Shown here: positions 26,741 to 36,122 of the stretch, one piece after another
Position numbering within the stretch: position 1 is the stretch's first letter
Layout: each line of letters opens with the position of its first letter
NCBI GenBank assembly: GCA_905214305.1
Contig: CAJMLK010000007.1
Coordinates: 12,786 to 76,785 of the forward strand
Direction of reading: 5' to 3'
Origin: an uncultured bacterium
GTDB taxonomy: Bacteria; Desulfobacterota; Desulfovibrionia; Desulfovibrionales; Desulfovibrionaceae
Length of the DNA: 64,000 nt
Notes under the pieces: model-generated
What the model was told of the DNA's origin: nothing
Seen by the model: only the letters and a program-made list of their open reading frames with translations
Databases searched by the model: none
Position numbers and translations under genes: made by a program

Positions 26741-27667
26741 ATGAAATTGAGTGCCTTTCTGACCGCTGCGTTTTTTCTCTGCTGTTCCATCATGCTTGCC
26801 ATGCCCGACTGTGCCGAAGCTGCCCGGATGGGTGGCGGACGTTCGTTTGGCAGCAAACCCTTTATGAGCACGCCCGCGCAAAAACCTGCCATGCGGCAGG
26901 ATACACCCAGCGCCACGCGCCAGCCCTCGGCTCAGGCGCAGGCCGCGCCCCAGGCTCCCCGCGCCGGCATGTTCGGCGGCATGGGCGGTCTTTTCGGCGG
27001 CCTTCTTGCCGGTACGCTCATAGGCTCTTTGCTGGGCGGCCACGGCTTTGCCGGAGGCGGCTTTATGGACATCATCCTTATCGGCCTGCTGGCTTTTCTG
27101 GGCCTCAAGCTGTTTGCCCGCTTCCGCAACCGTCAGGCTTCTGCCACGGCGGGGGGCCACGGGCAACACGCCGATGCCTATAACGACCGCATGCAGGGCA
27201 TGCAGCGCGAGTCCACCGAAAGCAACGGGTGGGACGTTTTGCGCGGCAACAGCCAGGGCGCGGCGGCACATGCGGCCGCTGGTCCCAACATCCCCATGCC
27301 CGAAGGCTTTGATGTTGACGAGTTTTTGCGCGGAGCCAAAATGGCCTACACCCGCCTGCAAAACTCCTGGGACAAGCGCGACATGGACGACATCTCCCAG
27401 TTCACCAGCTCCGCGGTGCAACACGCCGTTCGCGAGCAGATGGATGCCGACCCCAACCCGAGCAATACCGAAATACTGCTGGTAAACGCCCAGCTGCTTG
27501 GCGTGGAAAATGAAGGCAACGAGCAGTTTGCTCAGGTCTTTTTTGACGTGCTCATGCGCGAAAGCCCGGATCAGCAGGCTCCGTCCACTGTGCGCGAAGT
27601 ATGGCATTTCATGCGCCCGGTGCAGGGCGGCAGCTGGAAGCTGGACGGCATCCAGCAGGTAGAGTAA
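26741..27667 (+). CDS. Tim44-domain lipid-associated membrane protein
   Basis: After a signal peptide (cut near AEA, residue 27) the 308-residue protein has a Gly-rich stretch, one hydrophobic segment (about 95-125, FMDIILIGLLAFLGLKLF), and a C-terminal Tim44-like domain from about 190 (FDVDEFLRGAKMAYTRLQ). Bacterial members are of unclear function, possibly membrane-associated binding to client proteins. GGGAG lies upstream of the ATG. The product is well conserved in shape with family members. Confidence 0.88.
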   Translation: MKLSAFLTAAFFLCCSIMLAMPDCAEAARMGGGRSFGSKPFMSTPAQKPAMRQDTPSATRQPSAQAQAAPQAPRAGMFGGMGGLFGGLLAGTLIGSLLGGHGFAGGGFMDIILIGLLAFLGLKLFARFRNRQASATAGGHGQHADAYNDRMQGMQRESTESNGWDVLRGNSQGAAAHAAAGPNIPMPEGFDVDEFLRGAKMAYTRLQNSWDKRDMDDISQFTSSAVQHAVREQMDADPNPSNTEILLVNAQLLGVENEGNEQFAQVFFDVLMRESPDQQAPSTVREVWHFMRPVQGGSWKLDGIQQVE

Positions 27668-27710
27668 CATAGACGAACCGCACTGGCGGATACACCTTTG
27701 TATACACTGT

Positions 27711-27741
27711 GCCGGAAGCCTTTGGCTTCCGGCTTGTTTTT
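27711..27741 (+). terminator. Rho-independent terminator
   Basis: GCCGGAAGCC (27711-27720) pairs with GGCTTCCGGC (27724-27733), followed by TTGTTTTT. It ends the Tim44-like gene. Confidence 0.88.
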
Positions 27742-27759
27742 GGCAACACTGGAGAATTT

Positions 27760-28155
27760 ATGAAAAATTATGTCGCAAAACACGACAAGCTCATGAAATA
27801 TCTGCAAATGACCATTGAAAGTGCCAGCCCTGAATTCGCCCGCGTCACCATGCCCCTTACTGAAAACCACAGAAACGGCATGGGCTGCGCCCACGGCGGA
27901 GCCATTTTTGCTCTGGCGGACGTGGCCTTTGGCGCGGCAGCCAATGCGGGCAAAGACACGGGCGTGGTCAGCCTCTCCACCACCATCGAATTCCTGCGGC
28001 CCGGCAAAAGCGGCCCTCTGGCGGCCGAAGCGCAGGTGGTTCGCCGTGGGCAGCGCATACAAAGCTATGACATAAAAGTCTTTGACGGTTCCGGCGAACT
28101 TATTGCCAAATGCATGGCCGCGGGATACCAGACAGACATCCAGTTGCCGGAATAG
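27760..28155 (+). CDS. PaaI-type hotdog thioesterase
   Basis: The 131-residue single-domain hotdog protein has the HGGAIFALADVAFGAAAN helix with the catalytic Asp, as in PaaI-like acyl-CoA thioesterases. I chose the ATG at 27760, with GGAG 6 bases upstream; an in-frame ATG 17 codons earlier falls inside the terminator stem. It stands alone. The substrate is not predictable from sequence. Confidence 0.92.
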   Translation: MKNYVAKHDKLMKYLQMTIESASPEFARVTMPLTENHRNGMGCAHGGAIFALADVAFGAAANAGKDTGVVSLSTTIEFLRPGKSGPLAAEAQVVRRGQRIQSYDIKVFDGSGELIAKCMAAGYQTDIQLPE

Positions 28156-28240
28156 CCCTTCCGGACGCTCCATTTCCCGGCGGCTGCAACGGCAGCCCCG
28201 CCAGAGAGGCGTAAGCGCAGGCCGCTTGCGCCTCTGTCAT

Positions 28241-28332
28241 TGAAGCATTTTCGCATTGAGAATGGAATTCTTCATGCTTCCAGGACGCCGCTTCGGCGCG
28301 TACGTCTGCTCCCGCCGCCGCATGCGGCGGCT
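28241..28332. repeat. Dispersed repeat, type B-like copy
   Basis: It has the arm AAGCATTTTCGCATTGAGAA, the ATGCTTCCAGACGCC-like block and a cgccgcttcggcg hairpin, as in the copies near 38846 and 42090. Confidence 0.7.
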
Positions 28333-28581
28333 TCCATTTCCTTCAGGGCCATCGTACACTGCAGGCAGGCCGTCAAAACCCTGCGGCCCATCAATGCCGC
28401 CACTCTGTCGCGCACGGCAGCGGACTCGAGCGACAAAAAACAGCACACCATCGCGGCAGAACCGAAACAGCCCTTCGTCACGCAGACAGCCCGTCTGCGG
28501 GCGGCTGTAACGCATTTCGTGACAGGCTTTGCCCGGCAAGCCCCTGCAACCGACGCAGGCATCGCCGGAAAGGAGGACCTC

Positions 28582-28848
28582 ATGGCAAGCGGTTGGGCTG
28601 GCGACAACGCCGTACAGGATCAGATTCAGGACTCCATCAATGACGAGGTGGCCCGCGCCCGGCGCAACCTGCCCAGGGGCGAAAGCCTGACCCACTGCGA
28701 AGAATGCGGTGAAGAAATACCTCAGGCCCGGCGCGATGCCCTGCCCGGAGTGCGTCTTTGCATCGCCTGCCAGCAGGAGGCTGACAAGGAGCAGCAAACC
28801 GTTGCTCTTTACAACCGGCGCGGCAGCAAGGACAGCCAACTGCGATAA
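28582..28848 (+). CDS. DksA/TraR-type C4 zinc-finger protein
   Basis: An 88-residue protein carries a four-cysteine finger (CEECGEEIPQARR then CIACQQ) of the DksA/TraR type, like the short YbiI proteins, and lacks the coiled-coil of full DksA. It may bind RNA polymerase near the secondary channel. AGGAGG lies 5 bases before the ATG at 28582; a longer frame upstream runs through a repeat and is not supported. Confidence 0.9.
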   Translation: MASGWAGDNAVQDQIQDSINDEVARARRNLPRGESLTHCEECGEEIPQARRDALPGVRLCIACQQEADKEQQTVALYNRRGSKDSQLR

Positions 28849-28949
28849 TCGGGCCTTTGCGGCGCTCGGCCACGCCGTCCATTGCCGTTTCAGGATTGAG
28901 CCGTTCTAAAGCGCTGACAGTTGCGCGCCTTTGCGTTACCGTGCTGTGC

Positions 28950-30272
28950 ATGAAGCACTTTTTCAGCGATTTTTCCCAGATTCAGCGCCACCTTGACGGT
29001 CTCGGGCTTTTTCATATGGATATGGGCCTTGACCGCATGCGGCGCGCCCTGTCCCATCTTGGCCTTAATCGTCCCCCCTTTGTAACGGTGCAGATTCTGG
29101 GGACCAACGGCAAAGGCTCCACCGCGGCCTTTCTTGCATCCCTTTGCCGCGCCCACGGTCTGCGCACGGGCCTGTATACCTCGCCGCACCTTGTCAGCCC
29201 CACGGAACGCATCCGCATTGATGGCCGCCCCTGGGATCAGGCCCTGTGGCCCGCCCAGGCTGACAAAATCATGAGGGCCGTACCGGAGCTGACCTATTTT
29301 GAGTTTCTTACGGTTCTGGCCCTGCTGGCCTTCAGGCAGGAACAGGTTGATGTGGCCGTGCTGGAAGCCGGGCTGGGCGGCAGTCACGATGCCACCACGG
29401 CCGTCAGCGCAGACCTGACCTGCTTTACGCCCATAGCCATGGATCACAAGGACGTGCTCGGCGCGGACCTTGCCGCCATTGCGAAGGACAAGGCAGGGGC
29501 CATACGCCCGGGCATACCGGTCTGTACGGGCAGACAGTTCCCGCAGGCCGCCCGTGTGCTGGAAGAAACCGCCGCTGCACGCAAGGCTCCGCTCATCCGG
29601 GCCGATGCTCTTGCTCCTGTTTTTACGCCGGGGCTTGCCGGGCCGCATCAGCGCGAAAATGCCGCTCTGGCCCTCGCAACATGGCGGCGGCTGGCCCCCA
29701 TGCTGGGCAAAAATCCCGCCGATGTGCCGCTGCAACAGCAGGGGCTGGCCCGCGCCTTTGTACCCGGCCGCCTGCAGGCAATCCCCGCCACAGACCATCT
29801 CCCCCCCCTGCTGCTGGACGGTGCGCACAATCCGCATGGCATGGCCGCGCTGGTCAAGGCCCTGCGTGATACAGGCGTGCAACCCGCCGCCGCTGTTTTT
29901 TCCTGTCTGGGCGATAAAGACTGGCATGCTGTTGCGGGCATGCTCAAAAAAACTCTGGGGCCTGCGCCCATCTTTGTACCGGCCTTGCACAATCCCCGGG
30001 CAGCGGACGTGCGGGAAGTTGCCGATTTTTTCAATACCATGCCCCCGGCCACGGCCGTGGCGATTCCCGCCCCGGAAGGCTCCGCGCAGGCTGCCAACGG
30101 CAGTGCGCTGGCGCAGGCTCTGGCACAGGCCACCCACTGCGTCAGCGGCGACGACACACACCAGCCGGTGCTGGTCACAGGCTCGCTCTATCTGCTGGCC
30201 GAATTTTTCAGTCTTTTTCCCCGCCACCTTTCGCCCACAGCTGACATAAATGGGAGAAGCCCCCATGCATGA
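28950..30272 (+). CDS. folC: Folylpolyglutamate synthase / dihydrofolate synthase
   Basis: FolC adds glutamate to dihydropteroate and to folates. The 440-residue product has the P-loop GTNGKGST at 51-58, YTSPHL, the MDHKDVLG segment and LLDGAHNPHG of Mur-ligase-like enzymes. The ATG at 28950 has no good ribosome-binding site; a GTG three codons earlier is an alternative. Its end overlaps the selA start by 8 bases, so the two are co-translated. Confidence 0.95.
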   Translation: MKHFFSDFSQIQRHLDGLGLFHMDMGLDRMRRALSHLGLNRPPFVTVQILGTNGKGSTAAFLASLCRAHGLRTGLYTSPHLVSPTERIRIDGRPWDQALWPAQADKIMRAVPELTYFEFLTVLALLAFRQEQVDVAVLEAGLGGSHDATTAVSADLTCFTPIAMDHKDVLGADLAAIAKDKAGAIRPGIPVCTGRQFPQAARVLEETAAARKAPLIRADALAPVFTPGLAGPHQRENAALALATWRRLAPMLGKNPADVPLQQQGLARAFVPGRLQAIPATDHLPPLLLDGAHNPHGMAALVKALRDTGVQPAAAVFSCLGDKDWHAVAGMLKKTLGPAPIFVPALHNPRAADVREVADFFNTMPPATAVAIPAPEGSAQAANGSALAQALAQATHCVSGDDTHQPVLVTGSLYLLAEFFSLFPRHLSPTADINGRSPHA

Positions 30273-31692
30273 TCTCTTCCGCTCCATTCCCGCCGTGGAC
30301 CTGTGCCTTGCGTCCCTCAGCCAGACTGACCCGGTGCTGGCCGAAGCACCGCGCAGCCTGATGCGCGACCTGATAACCGAATTCTGGGACAAAAAGCGCC
30401 ACGAAATTCGTCAGGGACGTTGCCAGAAAGCCGAACAGCTGACCCTTGACGCCTGCCTGCCCGATCTTGTGGCGCATGCGCGCGCAGGGCTGCGCAGTCG
30501 CTTTCGGGCGGCACTCAACGCAACCGGCGTGGTGGTCCATACCAACATGGGGCGCTCCGTGCTTGCCAAAGAAGCGCGTGAAGCCGTCATGACCGCCGCC
30601 ACCGGCTACTGCAATCTGGAGCTGGACATGCAGAGCGGTGGCCGGGGCAGCCGCCATGCTCTGGTCGAAGACCTGCTGTGCCGCCTCACCGGGGCCGAAG
30701 CCGCCCTTGTGGTCAACAACAATGCCGCTGCCGTGCTGCTGGTGCTGGATACCTTTTGCAAGGGCGGCGAAGTGGTGGTTTCACGCGGAGAACTGGTGGA
30801 AATCGGCGGCAGCTTCCGCATTCCCGACGTGATGGAAAAAAGCGGAGCCACACTGCGCGAGGTAGGCGCAACCAACCGCACCCATCTGCACGACTACAGC
30901 GCGGCCATAAATGAAAATACCCGCGCCCTCATGCGCGTCCACACGTCAAATTACCGCATCGTGGGCTTTCATTCCGCCGTGCCGCTGCCCGAACTGGCAG
31001 AACTGGCGCGTCGGCATGACCTGCCCCTTATCGAAGACCTCGGCAGCGGCAGCCTGACAGATTTTTCTTCCTGCGGCCTGCCTGACGAGCCGACTGTTCC
31101 CTGGGTGCTGGCGCAGGGGGCAGACATCGCCACCTTTTCCGGCGACAAGGTGCTCGGCGGCCCGCAGGCGGGCATCATCGCCGGACGCAAGCACATGATC
31201 GACAGGCTCAAGCGCAACCCGCTCACCCGCGCCCTGCGCTGCGACAAGCTCTGCCTCGCGGCGCTTGAAGCTACCCTGCGCCTCTATCTTGACCCGGAAA
31301 AAGCCCGCAAAAGCATCCCCACCCTGCGCATGATCTGCCAGCCCGCCAACGAACTGGCCCGTGCGGCCCGCACTCTGGCAGCAGCGCTGCGCAAGGGGCT
31401 TGCCGATCCGGCCACAGCATGCCGGACAAGCCTGCGGCCCGATGTTTCGCGCGTGGGCGGCGGGGCTTTCCCTCAATACGACCTGCCCACCACGCTTGTG
31501 TGCCTCAAGCCCGAAAACTGCAGCGCAACGGCGCTCAAGGCAGCCCTGCTGCGCACAGACCCGCCCCTTATTGGCAGGCTTGAAAACGACTGCTTCTGCC
31601 TTGACCCGCGCACGCTGGCCGCCGAAGACAGGCCCGTGCTGCTGCGCGTGCTGCGCGAGGCTCTGGCTATGGCCGCAAAAGAGATTATATAG
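30265..31692 (+). CDS. selA: L-seryl-tRNA(Sec) selenium transferase
   Basis: SelA converts seryl-tRNA(Sec) to selenocysteinyl-tRNA(Sec) with selenophosphate and PLP. The 475-residue protein has the N-terminal helical domain, the SNYRIVGF segment, LIEDLGSGSL and the PLP-lysine in FSGDKVLGGPQAG (K295). Length and order match the family. GGGAG at 30253 supports the ATG at 30265 rather than the ATG five codons before. Its tRNA substrate gene selC lies at 3108. Confidence 0.97.
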   Translation: MHDLFRSIPAVDLCLASLSQTDPVLAEAPRSLMRDLITEFWDKKRHEIRQGRCQKAEQLTLDACLPDLVAHARAGLRSRFRAALNATGVVVHTNMGRSVLAKEAREAVMTAATGYCNLELDMQSGGRGSRHALVEDLLCRLTGAEAALVVNNNAAAVLLVLDTFCKGGEVVVSRGELVEIGGSFRIPDVMEKSGATLREVGATNRTHLHDYSAAINENTRALMRVHTSNYRIVGFHSAVPLPELAELARRHDLPLIEDLGSGSLTDFSSCGLPDEPTVPWVLAQGADIATFSGDKVLGGPQAGIIAGRKHMIDRLKRNPLTRALRCDKLCLAALEATLRLYLDPEKARKSIPTLRMICQPANELARAARTLAAALRKGLADPATACRTSLRPDVSRVGGGAFPQYDLPTTLVCLKPENCSATALKAALLRTDPPLIGRLENDCFCLDPRTLAAEDRPVLLRVLREALAMAAKEII

Positions 31693-31702
31693 AACTGGTT
31701 AC

Positions 31703-31812
31703 CAGTGAAATGAGCTGGCTGCTCTGCAAGGATTTTCATAAAAATCCCTGACACGAAATGCAGGCAGGCTTTGCCCGCCGTCAGTGAGCATTTCAAGTGG
31801 CAAATGCTCCAG
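31703..31812. repeat. Dispersed repeat, type C copy 2
   Basis: It shares GCTGCTCTGCAAGGATTTTC and the following blocks with the copy after the DEAD-box gene, in the same order and near the same distance from the stop codon. It ends in GAGCATTTCAAGTGGCAAAT. Confidence 0.78.
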
Positions 31813-31876
31813 ATGCAGACGGCAGAGACCGCAAAAATGACAGGCTGCCAGCCCGGCGGCCATAAAGGAAAACAGC

Positions 31877-33277
31877 ATGGAAAAGACTCTGGCCTACAAG
31901 CCCCAGAACGCGTGGGAAGACGCGGACGCCAAAACGCGCAAGGAAATGGAAGCTCTGGCGGTGCGCTATATGGATTTCCTTTCGCATTGCAAGACTGAAC
32001 GCGAAACCGTGGAGCATGTGCGCAAGCGTCTGGCGGAGCACGGCTATACTGAAGACTTCAACGCTGAGCGCGTCATGCGGCCCATGCGCGGCAAAGCCAT
32101 TTTCGCGGCGCGGCGCGGCACGCTGCCGCTGGAGCAGGGTCTTGCCCTCATTGCCGCCCATACCGACACCCCGCGTCTGGATTTCAAGCAGCGCCCGCTC
32201 ATTGAACAGCCCGGCGTCGCTCAGGCAAAAACGCACTATTACGGCGGCATACGCAAGTACCAGTGGTTGGCGCGCCCTCTGGCCCTGCATGGCGTGGTGG
32301 TGCGCGGCGACGGTTCCGTCATTGAGGTCACCATCGGCGAAAAGGCCGGGGAACCGGTATTCTGCATTGCCGACCTGCTGCCCCATCTGGCCCAGAAACA
32401 GGTGACCCAGACCGTCAGCGATGCCTTTGAAGCCGAAAAGCTCAATATCATTCTTGGGCACAGCCCCAAGGCCGCAGGCAAGGGTAAAAAAGAAGACGCG
32501 CCCAAAGAAGCCATAAAAACACAGCTTCTGGAAATCCTGCACAAAAAATACGGCATTACCGAAGAAGACCTTATCACGGCCGAACTTCAGGCCGTCCCCG
32601 CCGGTCCGGCCCGCTTTGTGGGCTTTGACAGGGCACTGGTGGGCGGCTACGGGCAGGATGACCGCATCTGCGTGTTCACGGCCCTTGAAGCCCTGCTGGA
32701 GGCCGAAGCCACGGGCCGGAGCATGGCCGTCATTTTTTGGGACAAGGAAGAAATCGGTTCGGACGGGGCCACCGGTGCGGCCTCACGCTTTCTTCAGTAC
32801 TGCGTGGAAGACCTGACCCGCGCCTGGGCGCCAAACGTGCCGGCCTCCCGCGTGTTTATGGAAACCCGCGCCCTTTCCGCCGACGTGCAGGCAGCTCTGG
32901 ACCCCGATTTTCAGGAAGTGCACGAAAAGCAGAACGCCGCCCAGATGGGCTACGGTCCCTGCTTTTCCAAGTTCACAGGTTCGCGCGGCAAGTACGGAGC
33001 CAGCGAGGCTGATGCGGAATTTTTCGGCGCGCTGCGCAATCTTTACAACAGCAAAAACATCCCCTGGCAGGCGGCGGAGCTCGGCCGCGTTGACCACGGC
33101 GGCGGCGGCACGGTGGCTCTTTTTCTGGCCGCCTATGGCATGCACGTCATTGACCTCGGCCCTGCCGTCCTGTCCATGCACAGCCCCTTTGAACTGGCAA
33201 GCTGCGCCGATCTGCACGCCACGGTGCGGGCATACCGCGCCTTTCTTGAGTCAGACATCCAGAAAAGCGCCGGATAG
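31877..33277 (+). CDS. M18-family aminopeptidase
   Basis: This 466-residue zinc aminopeptidase shows ALIAAHTDTPRLDF, the catalytic FWDKEEIGSDG, and late VDHGGGGTVALF and MHSPFELAS motifs, giving the full set of M18 metal ligands and the catalytic Glu. It removes N-terminal residues, often acidic ones, from peptides in the cytoplasm. AGGAAAACAGC precedes the ATG. It is a single gene. Confidence 0.95.
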   Translation: MEKTLAYKPQNAWEDADAKTRKEMEALAVRYMDFLSHCKTERETVEHVRKRLAEHGYTEDFNAERVMRPMRGKAIFAARRGTLPLEQGLALIAAHTDTPRLDFKQRPLIEQPGVAQAKTHYYGGIRKYQWLARPLALHGVVVRGDGSVIEVTIGEKAGEPVFCIADLLPHLAQKQVTQTVSDAFEAEKLNIILGHSPKAAGKGKKEDAPKEAIKTQLLEILHKKYGITEEDLITAELQAVPAGPARFVGFDRALVGGYGQDDRICVFTALEALLEAEATGRSMAVIFWDKEEIGSDGATGAASRFLQYCVEDLTRAWAPNVPASRVFMETRALSADVQAALDPDFQEVHEKQNAAQMGYGPCFSKFTGSRGKYGASEADAEFFGALRNLYNSKNIPWQAAELGRVDHGGGGTVALFLAAYGMHVIDLGPAVLSMHSPFELASCADLHATVRAYRAFLESDIQKSAG

Positions 33278-33404
33278 GGCGCTTCCCGTGGCTCCCGCAC
33301 GAGCAGAAGCCAAAAAAACGAAAACAGGGGGAAGTCACTTCCCCCGTCAAATGAGCGCTTTTTGGCAATGAGCCAAGCAAATCGAAGATGCAGTCAGCGG
33401 ATAC

Positions 33405-33462
33405 CTGGAGCAATTTCACCTTGATCCTGCTCTGGCGGCTGCGCGGGCAGCCGCCAGCCGCA
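33405..33462. repeat. Dispersed repeat, short type A piece
   Basis: GAGCAATTTCACCTTGATCC followed by TGCTCTGGCGGCTGCGCGG gives the inner hairpin and the GGCGGCTGCG block of the family. The full outer arm is absent. Confidence 0.7.
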
Positions 33463-33492
33463 AAGACGCCACGCCAACCGGACGGACAGCCA

Positions 33493-34233
33493 ATGACAAC
33501 GGACAAGCACACACTGCACCAGCTCAACAGCGGTCAGGCCGCCTCGGCCAATCTGGGCGAAGCCCTTGCCGTGGACTTTGCCTCGCTCATGGCGGCGACG
33601 CTGCCCTCCATCCCGGCAGACAAGGTGGCACGTCTGCAAAAAATGGCCGATCAGGGCATCTCCAGACGCATGCGCCTGGCAGCGGAGCTTGTCTATGAAA
33701 ACTTTGGGCCGGACACGCCCGCTCAGGTCACAACGCACATTTCAGACACCGTGCGGGGCTGGGGCTGCTTTGCCCAGGCTCTCATCCCTGACCTGAGCAT
33801 CGAGGAACGGCTTGAAAAAATGCGGCCTCTGGCTGACGACGGGCATTTCGGCGTACGTGAATGGGCGTGGATGGCCGTGCGCCCGCACATCACGGAAAAT
33901 CTTGAAGATGCTGTGGCCTGCCTTGCCCGCTGGACCAGCGATCCCTCGGAGCGGATACGCCGCTTTGCCTGCGAAAGCATTCGCCCGCGCGGAGTCTGGT
34001 GCAGCCATATGGAAAAACTCAAGCAGGAACCGGCCCTTGCCCTGCCCGTGCTGGAACCTCTGCGCGCAGACCCGGCAGCCTACGTGCAGGACAGCGTGGG
34101 CAACTGGCTCAATGATGCGGCCAAATCGCAACCCGCATGGGTGCGTGAAACATGCGCCCGCTGGCTGGCCCAAAGCCCCTGCAAGGCCACGGAACGTATT
34201 TGCAGGCGGGCGCAGCGCAGCATCAGGGCATAG
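33493..34233 (+). CDS. HEAT-repeat protein, AlkD-like DNA alkylation repair family
   Basis: A 246-residue all-helical protein has repeated HEAT-type helices (for example GVREWAWMAVRP and PSERIRRFACESIRPRG) in the order of the AlkD/DNA alkylation-repair-like family, which removes bulky alkylpurines. I cannot verify the active-site residues, so the enzymatic role is tentative. I start it at 33493, because the 35 codons upstream in frame are repeat sequence. Confidence 0.82.
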   Translation: MTTDKHTLHQLNSGQAASANLGEALAVDFASLMAATLPSIPADKVARLQKMADQGISRRMRLAAELVYENFGPDTPAQVTTHISDTVRGWGCFAQALIPDLSIEERLEKMRPLADDGHFGVREWAWMAVRPHITENLEDAVACLARWTSDPSERIRRFACESIRPRGVWCSHMEKLKQEPALALPVLEPLRADPAAYVQDSVGNWLNDAAKSQPAWVRETCARWLAQSPCKATERICRRAQRSIRA

Positions 34234-34421
34234 CCAGAATGATGCGTTGAAGCAGGGAACGTTTCAAAAACAGAAGGCTCTGGAGACAAACAGAAAAACG
34301 CAGCCTGAGTCGCGGCCCGGAGGCCTGCGGTTCAAGCTGCGTTTGCATTCGCCGGTGCATGTCCTGTTCTGCGGAGCACCTTGCCCGCGCGGAACAAAAA
34401 ATCCCGCACGGCCTTTTGGCA

Positions 34422-35897
34422 TCAAAAATAGTCTGAAAAATAGGGTTTGTCCGGCGGAATCAGGGCCTCAAGCGTCTTGAGCAGATGATAGTCCATATCA
34501 ATGCGGTCATTGTTGTACAGATAGGTCGGCCGCTTGTATCCCATAAACATGGTGGTCAACGTCTGAACATCCAGACTGATACGGTGACCCGAACGAAATG
34601 TGGAAACCTGTTCGCAAACGGCCTCCCCCCCCTGCCAGCTCATGTGGAATATGCCGTTGTTCCAGGGGGCGATGGGGTCCCTGACCTCAAAGTCCAGCGT
34701 AAGCATGGGGTCGCTGAACTGGTAGGGATAGAACTCCATGAAGCGCTGCACGTCAACGATGCGGGCCATGCCATAGGGCTGGATGGTTTCGTCGATCTCA
34801 CTGTCTTCAAACTGAAAGGCAATGGCCTCGCCCGTGTAGTTGATCCCCTCTACACGGGTGATCATTGAAAAATGCGCGCTGATATAGTTCCAGATGCCGC
34901 ATTTGGCTTCCTGATTCAGGTAGACCATCTCCTTGATGCTGAAGACCTCGTTTTCAATGTAGTAGATGACATAGCCCAGAGGCTTGCGGTCAACGCCATA
35001 GTACACCGCCGCCATGACGTCGTCCGAATCCCACCGCCAGTATTCTTCCCACTCAAGCGCGCCGCGTATGAGCGCACCGTGCTCCTGCAGGGCAAAATAT
35101 TTGTAAACCCTGTGCAGGTCCTCACTTTCAATGTCCACACGTTCTATCAGCCCGTCAACGGCGCGCCGTGCCGGAAGCTGGGTGTCCCTGATGGCGAATG
35201 TCATCTTGTCCGAAACAATTTCCCAGCCGTGCTTGCGGTAGAGGGGGATGGAATAGGGGCAAAGATAGGAGATGATCTGCTGCTCTGAGCGCATGTATTC
35301 GAGGCTCTTGCCCAGAAGCGAATGGATAAGCCCCCGGCCCGTATACTCGGGATAGGTGGCGACCCCGGTGATGCCGCCCATCTTGCAGATTTCGCCCTGT
35401 ATGTTTACCTCCATCGGATAGATGACTATCTGCGAGGCAAGGCGTCCCTTATAAAACCAGCCCATAACGTGCGAAGCCTCAAAGATGGGCTTTTTGGACT
35501 GCTTCATCTCTTTGTCCGACCAGCCGATACGGGCCATTTCGGACGAACTGACCTGAAAAGCATAGCGCAGCAGCGCCTCGAACTGTTCAAAGTCATCCTT
35601 GCCGAGCTGGCGAAACTCAAAGGCATCATGAAGGCCGGAGCCTTGCAGTCGGCCTTCGCCCACAGCCGTGGCGGCATCGACCTTTCCGCGGGTTTCTGCG
35701 GCCAGCGCGGCGCGGCGGGCTTCCAGCCCCCGCTGACGGCGGCTGCCGGGAACCAGCGGGGCACTTGCTGCCTGATCGGGCACAGCGCCCGCACCACGAA
35801 ACGGATGGGGTTCAAGGCGGGGGCCGGCAAGAGGCGGCAAAGGTTGCTGTTTGTGTAAAATTCGCATGTCCGTGTGTCCCGGATAAAGACTATGCAA
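34422..35897 (-). CDS. Eis-like GNAT N-acetyltransferase
   Basis: An acetyl-CoA fold occupies about residues 95-230 with ATYPEYTGRGLIHSLL in the CoA-binding loop. A second GNAT-like half and a C-terminal SCP2-like domain follow, giving the Eis-type plan. Eis acetylates amines such as aminoglycosides or protein lysines; the substrate here is unknown. The first 90 residues are Pro/Arg/Ala-rich and unlike the family, so the true start may lie later, or the ATG at 35867 may be used. No clear ribosome-binding site decides it. Confidence 0.85.
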   Translation of the reverse strand: MHSLYPGHTDMRILHKQQPLPPLAGPRLEPHPFRGAGAVPDQAASAPLVPGSRRQRGLEARRAALAAETRGKVDAATAVGEGRLQGSGLHDAFEFRQLGKDDFEQFEALLRYAFQVSSSEMARIGWSDKEMKQSKKPIFEASHVMGWFYKGRLASQIVIYPMEVNIQGEICKMGGITGVATYPEYTGRGLIHSLLGKSLEYMRSEQQIISYLCPYSIPLYRKHGWEIVSDKMTFAIRDTQLPARRAVDGLIERVDIESEDLHRVYKYFALQEHGALIRGALEWEEYWRWDSDDVMAAVYYGVDRKPLGYVIYYIENEVFSIKEMVYLNQEAKCGIWNYISAHFSMITRVEGINYTGEAIAFQFEDSEIDETIQPYGMARIVDVQRFMEFYPYQFSDPMLTLDFEVRDPIAPWNNGIFHMSWQGGEAVCEQVSTFRSGHRISLDVQTLTTMFMGYKRPTYLYNNDRIDMDYHLLKTLEALIPPDKPYFSDYF

Positions 35898-36122
35898 TAA
35901 AACCGGCCAGTGCGGGCACGGTCTGCCGGGGCAGATGCCCCGGAGCCTTCCGGCCGGAAAAATATGGCAGACTCATGGCCGCTGTAACGCGCCGGAAGTT
36001 TTTTCGCAAGATGTGAGAAAGGGGTAATGGTGGAAGCAAGGCGGCACATACCGGTTCCGGTGGGCAGCCGCAGAAATATCCTGCTCTGTCAGGCGCAAAG
36101 GCAGACATCGTCATATTGCCAA

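Noticed and set aside
28890..30392. 500-codon open frame antisense to folC
   Set aside because: Overlaps a complete folC gene; composition is typical of an antisense shadow.
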